Positions 23,574-31,044 of a DNA stretch of 37,512 nt are shown here, in pieces; the stretch's first letter is position 1, and every line of letters starts with the position of its first letter. The position numbers and the translations under genes were made by a program. The notes beneath the pieces are model-generated. The model made no database searches. It was not told the origin of the DNA and saw only the letters and a program-made list of their open reading frames with translations. The stretch is from Actinomycetota bacterium (GTDB lineage Bacteria > Actinomycetota > Actinomycetes > JACCUZ01). The stretch is taken from contig JAVEDI010000104.1 of the NCBI GenBank assembly GCA_030841035.1, positions 73,445 through 110,956 on the forward strand. Reading direction: 5' to 3'.

Positions 23574-23964
23574 GAAGTGCTGTTTCGCTGAAGGCGCGCG
23601 ACGCGCCCTCTTGTTCGGCGAAGCCGTCGACCCCGACGCGCCTACAGCACCCACGCTGCTGATGCTGGGTGAACATTGGACGGTGGAGTCGACGCTCGAG
23701 TTCGGGCTCCTCCGGCCACCACGGCGCTCGATCCCACCGCCGCCCCAACTGCCCCCGTTCGTCCGGTGGGATCTGCGGGCCCCCTGCGTCCACGCGCGTA
23801 CGCGCCCGGGTCTCCTGTCGGACCAGCCGCAATCAGCCCGATCGGACCAATCTCCGGACCGGGCCCAGTTGCCGGGAACTTTCCCAGCCGCCCACGGGAC
23901 ACCTGCTTCGACAACGGTGATCATCCAGCGGCCTCGGCACACCCACCTACCCGGGAGCACACTC
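23574..23964 (+). other. Non-coding leader of the secreted-protein gene
   Basis: About 390 bases between the tRNA terminator and the next ATG. A small stem (ggcgcg-cga-cgcgcc near 23597) is seen. The frame is open but codes only a Pro/Arg-rich, unrecognisable string with no signal peptide. A promoter for the gene at 23965 must lie here; no clear -35/-10 could be fixed. Confidence 0.4.
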
Positions 23965-25371
23965 ATGAACGTCCATCTGCGGCGCAGCGCGAAGTACGGC
24001 CTTCCCGTCGTTCTGGCCGTCTTTCTCATCCCGGCCGCGGCCATCGCGCACCCGACGGTGTACTCGACCAGCGGTCACCTCAACGGCGGCATGACCAACG
24101 AGGTCTGGACCCTGACGGCACCCACGACCGGCACCTACCAGCCGTCGGCCAACGCCGCGGTTATCCCGTTCGATGCCCCGAGCCAAGTGGTGGAGTGGGC
24201 CCTCGGCAAGGACGCGGCCATCGGGGTCAACGCCGCCACCCGCCTGCCCAACGTCCTTGTGACCGGCGCGGCTCCGAGCTTCACTCTGCAGTTCCAGGGC
24301 GCCCGGGGAAAGGTCGACGTGGCTGATGCCGTCGTCTCGCCGACCGCCGGCTCGGCCGCGAAGGTGCGCGACGGAGGGATCGCGGTCAGCTACCCGACCA
24401 GCATCCCCGCCGACCAGAGCTACGCCCGGTACGTCGTGGGCAGCGACGGTTACGCGGCGGTTCTCACCGAGGCCAACGGCCTGGCGCAGAACGGTTGGCT
24501 GGACCTGGCGCAGAACCCCGGGACCTATCGCAACAGCGAGACGCCGGCCCAGTGGCTGACGCTCGGAGTCACCGGGGCACAGACGCATGCGACGTGCTGG
24601 CCGGTCGACCCCGCAACGGCCGGCGGCGCCAAGCTGAGCACCCTCGACACGACAGATGACAACATCCTCGCCGTCCAGAACTGGAAGAAGGAGCACCCGG
24701 CCGACCCGGTCCAGCCGTTCTGGAACTACGTTCCCTGGCAGTCGTCCGGTGCCGGCTTCGGTGACACGCCCGATCAGTGGATCGCCACGGTCAAGGCCGT
24801 GACGGGCGTGGACCTGACCGGGATGTCGGTGGCCACGGCTGCTGCGGCGTGCGAGGCCGTCGGAGGAGCCTACGTACCGGCGGACACCGCCGGCTCGCAC
24901 ATCGAGCAGGCGTTCACAGCTGACCAGGTGACCGCGGCGGTGGCTCCGCTGACCGCTCGGATCGACGGGTTGACCGCGGCGAACCAGGGCCTGACCGCGC
25001 AGGTGGCGGCCCTGACGCAGAGTCTGGCGGACGCATCGGCAGCGAACAGCCGTCGCCCGCTCACGGTGGCGATCGGCGGGCGGCGGATGCCGTGGACGAG
25101 TCCGGCGGTCATGGTCACCGGTGCGCCCGGCGCCCGCGTGTCGGTCCGGACCGTCGTGTCGAAGGCGCTCGCCAAGCGGCTGCGACTGAAGTCCCGTGTC
25201 GTCGGTAGCGTCTCCAAGCCCCTGACCGCTCAGGGCGCCGTGCTCGTCACCGTCAAGCCGACGAAGGCCGCATCGAAGGCGCTGCGCGCCTTCCACGGCA
25301 AGATCCGGGTGACCTATATCGTCCGGTCCGGCTCGGCCTCCGCGTCCGCTACAGGCACGCTCGTCCACTGA
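23965..25371 (+). CDS. Secreted protein with predicted mature N-terminal His and coiled coil
   Basis: A 468-residue exported protein. ATG 23965 has GGGAG nine bases upstream. The signal peptide is MNVHLRRS...VFLIPAAAIA with cleavage expected before His29, giving a mature start HPTVYSTSGHLNGG. A roughly 280-residue globular part follows with two Cys (ATCWPVDP, AAACEAVGG), many Trp and NWKKEHPADPVQPFWNYVPWQ. Next is a short heptad coiled coil (TARIDGLTAANQGLTAQVAA, near residues 330-365), then a C-terminal beta domain rich in Val, Arg and Lys. I do not recognise a named family. The mature N-terminal His and the CopC/YcnI neighbours make copper binding possible. Confidence 0.78.
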   Translation: MNVHLRRSAKYGLPVVLAVFLIPAAAIAHPTVYSTSGHLNGGMTNEVWTLTAPTTGTYQPSANAAVIPFDAPSQVVEWALGKDAAIGVNAATRLPNVLVTGAAPSFTLQFQGARGKVDVADAVVSPTAGSAAKVRDGGIAVSYPTSIPADQSYARYVVGSDGYAAVLTEANGLAQNGWLDLAQNPGTYRNSETPAQWLTLGVTGAQTHATCWPVDPATAGGAKLSTLDTTDDNILAVQNWKKEHPADPVQPFWNYVPWQSSGAGFGDTPDQWIATVKAVTGVDLTGMSVATAAAACEAVGGAYVPADTAGSHIEQAFTADQVTAAVAPLTARIDGLTAANQGLTAQVAALTQSLADASAANSRRPLTVAIGGRRMPWTSPAVMVTGAPGARVSVRTVVSKALAKRLRLKSRVVGSVSKPLTAQGAVLVTVKPTKAASKALRAFHGKIRVTYIVRSGSASASATGTLVH

Positions 25372-25377
25372 CGCACC

Positions 25378-25419
25378 CGCGGGTGTGGGCGACGGCACCG
25401 GCCGTCGCTCACACCCGCG
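25378..25419 (+). terminator. Strong hairpin between secreted-protein and CopC genes
   Basis: Arms of 18 bases (25378-25395 and 25402-25419) pair completely except for one G-T wobble, around a six-base loop. It starts six bases after the stop codon and ends 28 bases before the copC-like ATG, so it can act as a terminator or an attenuator for the copper genes. Confidence 0.8.
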
Positions 25420-25446
25420 CGTGTCCACTCTGCAAGGAGATCCGCC

Positions 25447-25824
25447 ATGCCCACCACCCTGCGACTGGCCTCGCGTGCTGCGACCGTCGTGCTTCTGTTG
25501 TTCGGCCTTGGCATCACACCGGCGTCCGCGCATGTCAGCGTGAAGTCCACCAGCCCCACCGCAGGTACTGTCCGCAGCTCACCGCCGAGGAGCGTGTCTG
25601 TCACGTTCAGCGGGCCGATCCGGGGCGGCACTCTGAGGGTCGTCGGCCCGCACGGAACGACGGCGTCCCGCGGCTCGGGCGGGCGTGACCCCCGCAACGT
25701 CACACGGCTGGGCGTCGACCTCAGGTCACGGCTGGGGGCCGGACGGTACACCGCGCGCTGGAGCGTCGTCGCCGCCGACGGACACGCGGAAGCTGGTCTG
25801 TTCCGGTTCCGGGTGCGGAGGTAG
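25447..25824 (+). CDS. CopC-family copper-binding protein
   Basis: A 125-residue exported protein. ATG 25447 has AAGGAG upstream. The signal peptide ends at ITPASA and the mature protein starts with His29 (HVSVKSTSPTAGTV). The CopC copper ligands are all present: the N-terminal His, Asp111 and His113 (VVAADGHAEAGLFRF). It would bind Cu(II) outside the membrane. The usual CopD/YcnJ membrane partner is not encoded here. It is followed by a YcnI-type gene six bases later, so the two are probably one operon. Confidence 0.92.
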   Translation: MPTTLRLASRAATVVLLLFGLGITPASAHVSVKSTSPTAGTVRSSPPRSVSVTFSGPIRGGTLRVVGPHGTTASRGSGGRDPRNVTRLGVDLRSRLGAGRYTARWSVVAADGHAEAGLFRFRVRR

Positions 25825-25830
25825 CGCGGC

Positions 25831-26541
25831 ATGCCACACGGCACACGAGGCCGCGGGGCACGACCCGCTGCCGTTGTTGTCGCGGTCGTCTCGCTCGGGG
25901 TGATAGCTGCCTCGCCGGCAGAGGCACACATCCAGGTCACGCCCACGGTGGCCGCGCCGGGCGACGCGGTGCGGTTCACCTTCCTGGTGCCGAACGAACG
26001 TGACACCTCGACTTCCAAGATCCAGGTTGCCGTCCCCAAGGGCGTGCTGGCGTTCTCGTTCGCGGACGTCGCGGGTTGGAAACGATCCGTCACGCCGGCC
26101 CCCGACGGCTCCACCGGCACCATCACGTGGACCGGCCACCTGGCATCCGACGGCTTCGTCGAGTTCAGCATGCTGGCCTCCACGCCGACGGCTCCGCAGG
26201 ACCTGACGTGGAAGGCGTTGCAGTTCTACCAGGGGGACCCGAAGCCGGTCCGGTGGATCGGCACCCCGGACTCGCAGTTCCCCGCGGCAGTGACACATCT
26301 GCGTCCCGACGCTGCCCAGCAGAACGCGGGCGGGGGAGGCGTCCAGGGCGCCGCAGCGCCGTCCGCTGCCGCTAGCGGCACGCCGCCACAGACCTCGCCA
26401 CAGACCTCGCCGCGGGCGAGCAGCGGCATCGACTCCTCAGCGAGCGACCCGGTCGCGCGCACGCTGGGCGGGGTCGCGGCCGCGGCTGCTCTCGGCGCCC
26501 TGGGGCTTTCACTGGCATCTCGTAGGAGGCGACGGCCATGA
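25831..26541 (+). CDS. YcnI-like (DUF1775) copper-binding membrane-anchored protein
   Basis: A 236-residue protein. The signal peptide ends at SPAEA and the mature protein begins at His33 (HIQVTPTVAAPGDAVRFTF). The DUF1775 domain (residues 33-165) has FLVPNERDTSTS with Glu56, VAGWKRSVTP with Trp83, TITWTGHLASDGFVEFSML and WKALQFYQGD. Bacillus subtilis YcnI binds Cu(II) with its N-terminal His and a Glu, so the same is likely here. A Ser/Pro/Gln-rich linker with PPQTSPQTSP repeats leads to a C-terminal membrane helix and an RRRRR tail. Its stop overlaps the next start (ATGA). Confidence 0.92.
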   Translation: MPHGTRGRGARPAAVVVAVVSLGVIAASPAEAHIQVTPTVAAPGDAVRFTFLVPNERDTSTSKIQVAVPKGVLAFSFADVAGWKRSVTPAPDGSTGTITWTGHLASDGFVEFSMLASTPTAPQDLTWKALQFYQGDPKPVRWIGTPDSQFPAAVTHLRPDAAQQNAGGGGVQGAAAPSAAASGTPPQTSPQTSPRASSGIDSSASDPVARTLGGVAAAAALGALGLSLASRRRRRP

Positions 26542-27701
26542 CAACCGACGTACGAAGGAAAGTGTCCGCGTGGCTGGCCGTCGCCTCGGTGCTGGTGGCC
26601 GGATTTCTCGCCGCGACCGACGCCGCGGCGGCAGTGGCCGCGCCCGCGCCGTGTGGTGGCGTGCCCCAGATCACCGATGTCTCCGGCGACGGACACCACA
26701 GCTCCTCGGACGTTTTGGCTGCGTGGCTGTCCGAGCCGGCGGTGGGTGCGCTGCAAGCGACGATCCAGGTCAAGTCCGGATCCTGGTTGCCGGAGCATGA
26801 CGACGCGGTCATCAACGGCTCGGGTTTCGCGTTCCTGTTCACTGCGGGCGCCGAGACGCACTACGTGCGGGCGACCGCACCCCCCGCGAACGGCGGGGTC
26901 CTGCTCTACGACTATGGGACCTGGACGCTGGCGGGCGGCTTCCAGCGCGCGGGTGACACGACCGGAAGCATCGTGCCCGGCCCATCCGGGACGGTGACGA
27001 TAGATGTGCCGGCCGCGACCGGGACAGCGATCGGGACCAGGCTGACCAACCTCTTCGTCCTGACCTATGACGGCATAGGCGTGGACGGCCCCACCTGGGT
27101 CGACCGCGCCCCTGGCGGCACAGTCCCCACCGAGGACTCCACCTTCGGCGCCGACTTCCTGGTGGGAGCGTGCTCGTCCCCACCGCCCGCCGGCGCGGCC
27201 TCGGTCCAGCTGAGCGCAGGCACGGTTCCCGTCGGTGGAGGAGCGGTGGCCGTGTCCGGGCGGGTCCTCCCGCCCCGCGCAGGGGTGGCAGTGTCCCTCG
27301 CCCGCGTCGCACGGCGCAGTCTCGTCTCCCGCTTCACGACCGTGGCCGATGGCACGTTCTCTGGGTTCATCCCGGTGAGGGAGGCGACAGTGCTGCGGGC
27401 CGTCGTCGAGGGCGTGCAGTCGCAATCCCTGTCGCTACGGGTGCGATCCAGGATCTCGGTGCGCGCGCATCGAGTGCGCGGCACCTGGGCCTTCACCGGC
27501 GACGTTGCGCCCGCGCTGCCCGGCCGGCTCCTGCTCCTGCGCGTCGGCGGCTTCACACCGGTCAAGCGCGGGCGCATCGTGACCGGTCACCGCTACACGA
27601 TGCGCGTCCGGGACCTCGCCAGGGGCCGCTACCAGATGGTCTGGCTGCCGACCGGCGGCCGCGCCGACAGGGCGGTCTCCCGAACGATCCGGGTGCGGTG
27701 A
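26538..27701 (+). CDS. Secreted protein with C-terminal Ig-like domain, coupled to ycnI-like gene
   Basis: A 387-residue exported protein, ATG 26538, overlapping the ycnI-like stop by four bases. The signal peptide is about 36 residues (WLAVASVLVAGFLAATDAAA). An N-terminal beta-rich domain (residues 40-215) has two Cys at its ends (APCGGVPQ, VGACSSPP), an ITDVSGDGHHSSSDVLAAWL segment that could bind a metal ion, and LTNLFVLTYDGIGVDGPTW. The second half is Val/Arg-rich with two Ig-like beta domains. No named family. The overlap with a copper gene suggests a part in the same outer-membrane-face process. Confidence 0.75.
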   Translation: MTTDVRRKVSAWLAVASVLVAGFLAATDAAAAVAAPAPCGGVPQITDVSGDGHHSSSDVLAAWLSEPAVGALQATIQVKSGSWLPEHDDAVINGSGFAFLFTAGAETHYVRATAPPANGGVLLYDYGTWTLAGGFQRAGDTTGSIVPGPSGTVTIDVPAATGTAIGTRLTNLFVLTYDGIGVDGPTWVDRAPGGTVPTEDSTFGADFLVGACSSPPPAGAASVQLSAGTVPVGGGAVAVSGRVLPPRAGVAVSLARVARRSLVSRFTTVADGTFSGFIPVREATVLRAVVEGVQSQSLSLRVRSRISVRAHRVRGTWAFTGDVAPALPGRLLLLRVGGFTPVKRGRIVTGHRYTMRVRDLARGRYQMVWLPTGGRADRAVSRTIRVR

Positions 27702-27731
27702 AGTAACGCCCGAACGATCGACACCCACCGC

Positions 27732-27760
27732 CAGCTGCCCCAGTGGGGTCCGGGGCACTG
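27732..27760. terminator. Convergent terminator hairpin
   Basis: cagctgcccc (27732-27741) pairs with ggggcactg (27752-27760) apart from one bulge, between the convergent secreted-protein and GGDEF genes. It can serve both directions. Confidence 0.5.
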
Positions 27761-27772
27761 CCGCGTCCGACC

Positions 27773-27831
27773 CGTTCGATAGGCGCGTGGTCGCGCGGAA
27801 CCGCCCGCGGCAGCCACCGGCCTATCGAACG
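27773..27831. terminator. 12-bp perfect inverted repeat at the GGDEF gene end
   Basis: cgttcgataggc (27773-27784) and gcctatcgaacg (27820-27831) are exact complements. The right arm covers the last codons and the stop of the minus-strand GGDEF gene. The 35-base GC-rich loop has further pairing. Confidence 0.5.
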
Positions 27832-28781
27832 TCGGGAAGGAGGGGGAGGACGGTCGTCTGGGAGCCGGCGGGCGGGGCGGTTGCCAGGATCCGGTTCCGT
27901 CCTCCCGCCTTCGCTGCGTACAGCAGGGTGTCGGCGGCGCGCACGAGGTCGTCGGCCGAGCTCACCGGTCCGACGGCACAGCCACCGCTGACCGTGATGG
28001 CGACGTGCTGCCCTTCCGCGGTGATCGATGCACCGGCGGTGCTGAGACGGATCCGCTCGGCGACCTGCATCGCGCCGTCGCGACCGGTGCGAGGCAGTAC
28101 GACGAGGAACTCCTCGCCGCCCCAGCGCCCGGGGATGTCTCCGACCCGCAGCCCGTCACGGAGCAGCTGCGCGAACTCCGCGAGTACGACGTCGCCGGCC
28201 GGGTGCCCGTAGGTGTCGTTGACGCGCTTGAAGTGGTCGATGTCGAGCAGCAGCAGACACAGCTGGTCGTGGTGCCGGCGGGCCTCGTCGTGATGGCGCA
28301 CAAGCTCCTCTTCGAGGTGCCGTCGGTTGCGAAGACCGGTGAGGACGTCGGTCCGGCTCAGCCGGTCCAGGTCGGCGTTTCGTTCCCGGAGCTGGTCTTG
28401 CAGCTTCTTGACGTTCAGGGCCGCCGTGACGCGGGCCACCAGCTCTGCCGGCTCGAACGGCTTCTTGAGGTAGTCGTGTGCGCCGCCCCGCAACCCCGCG
28501 AGGACGTCGTCCATGCTGGTCCGGTCGGTGAGGAACACGACGGGCACGTCTCTGAGCTCGACGTCGCTCTTGAGCTCGGCGAGCACCTCGTAGCCGTCGA
28601 GCCCGGGCATCTCGATGTCCAGCAGGATGACGTCCGGCGGTGACTCGTGGCACTGCGCGATGGCGTCCTCGCCGTCCTCGGCCTCGACGACCCGGTGTCC
28701 CGCGGTCTCCAGATGGGCGCGCACGACGGCGCGCACGACCAGCGAGTCGTCGGTGATGAGCACGGTGGCTGCGTCCGTCAT
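27822..28781 (-). CDS. REC-GGDEF diguanylate cyclase (WspR-like)
   Basis: A 319-residue response regulator that would make cyclic di-GMP from two GTP. The receiver domain (1-120) has DD11-12, phospho-acceptor Asp55 (ILLDIEMPGLDG), and Lys106/107 (DYLKKPFEP). A short coiled linker (NVKKLQDQLRERNADLDRL) leads to the GGDEF domain with DVLTGLRNRRHLE, the active-site GGEEF at 221-225 and an inhibitory site RVGD at 212-215, exactly five residues before. ATG 28781 overlaps the stop of the cheR-like gene (ATGA). It is the last gene of the chemosensory operon and its likely output. Confidence 0.95.
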   Translation of the reverse strand: MTDAATVLITDDSLVVRAVVRAHLETAGHRVVEAEDGEDAIAQCHESPPDVILLDIEMPGLDGYEVLAELKSDVELRDVPVVFLTDRTSMDDVLAGLRGGAHDYLKKPFEPAELVARVTAALNVKKLQDQLRERNADLDRLSRTDVLTGLRNRRHLEEELVRHHDEARRHHDQLCLLLLDIDHFKRVNDTYGHPAGDVVLAEFAQLLRDGLRVGDIPGRWGGEEFLVVLPRTGRDGAMQVAERIRLSTAGASITAEGQHVAITVSGGCAVGPVSSADDLVRAADTLLYAAKAGGRNRILATAPPAGSQTTVLPLLPDVR

Positions 28782-30004
28782 GGCGTCAGCTTGGCGTCGA
28801 CGAGTCGAAGGAGCTCCTCCGCGGCGTAACCGCCGATGGCCTCTTCGACCGGAGCGTGGTCGGTCTCCTGCAGCGCCCGACGTGCGGCGCCGAAGGCTCG
28901 CTGCGCCGAAGGCAGGTCGCCGGCCGCCTCCAGGGCCAGTCCGAGGTGCAGATGGGCGAGCGCGTCGTCGTGCGCGAAGAAGGCCCACTTGCGGAAGTGC
29001 ACGACGGCGCTCTGATGGTCACCTGCCGCGAGGGCTCGCTGTCCTGCCTCGCCCAGGGCGGCGACGGCCGCGGCGTCGGCGTCCGGGACGAGCCGCGTGC
29101 CCGCCGCGGCCGGCGTGGCGCGCCGGGCCGGCTCGGGGTGTGGGGTGACGGGCTGGACGGCCTGGGCACGGCTCCCGCCGTCCTCACTGGTCCGCTGCAC
29201 CCGCCGTACGGCGGTCCTGGCGCGCCGCGGCCGGTAGGCATAGGCCTCGCCCATCCGGACGGTCTCGTAGCGGTCGCTCACCGGCCAGATCGCCTCGGCC
29301 GAACCGAGGAACAGCCAGGCGTCGGGGAGGCCGTCGGCCAGGCGATCCAGGACTGCACGGGTGTGCTCGGGCGAGAAGTAGATGAGGACGTTGCGGCAGA
29401 AGACCACCTGGCAGGAGCGGACCTCGTCGGGCAACCCGTCCACCAGGTTGTGGCGCGCCGTGGTGACCCGGTCTCGCAGCGACTGGTTGATCTGCCAGCC
29501 CTTGCTGGTGGCCGTCATGTGACGCGTGACCCGGTCCGGGGACAAGCCGTTGATCTCGCGCGACAGGTACTGAGCGGTCGCCGTCCGCTGCAGCGCCGAC
29601 GTCGACAGGTCCGTCGCGACCACCGTGCCGGCGACGCGGTTCTCGTCGAGCAGCATCGCGAGGCTGAACGCTTCTTGGCCGTTTGCGCAGCCGGCGCTCC
29701 AGATCCGCACCGGGCGGGAGAGCCGCGGCAGGATGGCGCTCGCGAGGATCTCGAAGTGTTCCGGATGACGGAAGAAGCCTGTCTCCTGCACAGTGATCCG
29801 ATTGAGCAGGTTCTGCAGATTGCGCCCCGTGACGGACAGGCTCTGGAGGTAGCTTTCCAGGTCTCCCTCGTGCAGAACCGCCTCGTCGCGGATGCAGCGG
29901 CGCAGTCGGCTGCGCAGCGACGCCTCGGGTCGCAGGCCGATCCGCGAGCGCAGCAGATCGGCGACCCTGTCCACGACCTCCTCCGAGGGCAGCCCCCGGC
30001 TCAC
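28778..30004 (-). CDS. CheR-type MCP methyltransferase with C-terminal TPR (WspC-like)
   Basis: A 408-residue enzyme that methylates glutamates on the chemoreceptor using S-adenosylmethionine. The N-terminal helical part ends in TVQETGFFRHPEHFE. The SAM-binding motif is RIWSAGCANGQEAFSLAM (about 100-117), slightly changed from the usual GCATGEEPYS, and VVFCRNVLIYFSPE (about 200-214) is typical. A Pro/Arg-rich linker leads to a TPR-like region (residues 320-408: AGQRALAAGDHQSAVVHFRK...ALAHLHLGLALEAAGDLPSA). GTG 30004 overlaps the cheB stop (GTGA) and has GGAGG upstream. The TPR tail is what WspC-type CheR proteins have. Confidence 0.93.
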   Translation of the reverse strand: MSRGLPSEEVVDRVADLLRSRIGLRPEASLRSRLRRCIRDEAVLHEGDLESYLQSLSVTGRNLQNLLNRITVQETGFFRHPEHFEILASAILPRLSRPVRIWSAGCANGQEAFSLAMLLDENRVAGTVVATDLSTSALQRTATAQYLSREINGLSPDRVTRHMTATSKGWQINQSLRDRVTTARHNLVDGLPDEVRSCQVVFCRNVLIYFSPEHTRAVLDRLADGLPDAWLFLGSAEAIWPVSDRYETVRMGEAYAYRPRRARTAVRRVQRTSEDGGSRAQAVQPVTPHPEPARRATPAAAGTRLVPDADAAAVAALGEAGQRALAAGDHQSAVVHFRKWAFFAHDDALAHLHLGLALEAAGDLPSAQRAFGAARRALQETDHAPVEEAIGGYAAEELLRLVDAKLTP

Positions 30005-31044
30005 GTGCGCACCTCCGCCACCGCCTTGCAGATCGCCGCGGCCAGCTGCTCCGGGGCGAGCAACCGGGTGACGGCGCCGAGGCGCTGGGCCGCCCGCGGC
30101 ATACCGAACACCGCGCACGAGGCCTGGTCCTGCGCGAAGGTCTGGCCACCCTGCTGGTACAGCTCCAGCAGTCCTTGCGCCCCGTCCTCGCCCATCCCGG
30201 TCAGGACGACGCCGACGCCGGCGGACCGGGCTTGCGTGGCGACCGATCGCAGCAGCTCGTCGGCTGAGGGGCGATGCAGCGTGTCGGGGGCAGCGCCCAG
30301 CTCGAGACGACCGCCTGTCCCCAGGCGCAGATGGCAACCGGCCGGTGCGAGATAGACCCGCCCGGGTCGAGCGACCTGGTCGTGCCCGGCGATCTCCACC
30401 GGCAGCGCCGAGACTCGGTTCATCCAGTCCAGCAGGCCGCTGATGAAGTCGGCATGGATGTGCTGCACGACCAGGACCGGGGCCCGCAGGCCGCCGAGGC
30501 CGGACAGGATGGTCGCGAGCACGCTCGGACCGCCGGTGGAGGCGGCGAGCGCGACCACCGACTGCCTACCCCTCGGGGAAGCCGGTCGGCAGAGCGCGGT
30601 CCTCGGCAGCACGCCACGTGGGTGACGGATCGTGCTCACCTGGCGGATCCGGCGAACGCTGCGACGTAGCTCGATCTCCAGCTCTTTGGTCCAGCGGGCG
30701 GGCGTGGGCAGGGCGTCGAGCGCGCCCGCCACCACAGCCTTGACCGCGGTAGGGGAGTTGCGATCGGCGATCCGCGATGAGAGCACCAAGATCGGTGTCG
30801 GCGTGCGCGCCATGATCTGCTCGATGACGTGCTGTCCGCTGCCGTCGCTCAGCTGCAGGTCGAGGATCACCACGTCCGGACGGTCCTTGGCGACGAGCGC
30901 GATGGCGGCGGCACCGGTGGACGGCTGGCCCGTGACGCGGATGTCGCCGTCGCGTTGCAGGATGCGGGCCAGGTCACTGGTCGGGTCGGACGGGTCCTCG
31001 ACGAGCACTGCTCTGATCGGGCTGGCGGGCATCGCTGCGGTCAC
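30001..31044 (-). CDS. CheB-type methylesterase (WspF-like)
   Basis: A 347-residue receiver-esterase that removes methyl groups from the receptor. The receiver has Glu16/Asp17 and phospho-acceptor Asp62 (VVILDLQLSDGSG), but the conserved Lys is replaced: the place of KP reads ALPTP with Thr114. The methylesterase triad is complete: Ser169 (ALAASTGGP), His195 (VVQHIHADF) and Asp287 (GMGEDGAQG). The linker 120-160 is Arg-rich. GTG 31044 overlaps the cheA stop (GTGA). It may be controlled in an unusual way because of the missing Lys. Confidence 0.94.
   Translation of the reverse strand: MTAAMPASPIRAVLVEDPSDPTSDLARILQRDGDIRVTGQPSTGAAAIALVAKDRPDVVILDLQLSDGSGQHVIEQIMARTPTPILVLSSRIADRNSPTAVKAVVAGALDALPTPARWTKELEIELRRSVRRIRQVSTIRHPRGVLPRTALCRPASPRGRQSVVALAASTGGPSVLATILSGLGGLRAPVLVVQHIHADFISGLLDWMNRVSALPVEIAGHDQVARPGRVYLAPAGCHLRLGTGGRLELGAAPDTLHRPSADELLRSVATQARSAGVGVVLTGMGEDGAQGLLELYQQGGQTFAQDQASCAVFGMPRAAQRLGAVTRLLAPEQLAAAICKAVAEVRT

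Noticed and set aside
23440-23964. Open frame from inside tRNA-Ser into the secreted protein
   Set aside because: It crosses a tRNA and its hairpin; a normal signal peptide starts at ATG 23965.
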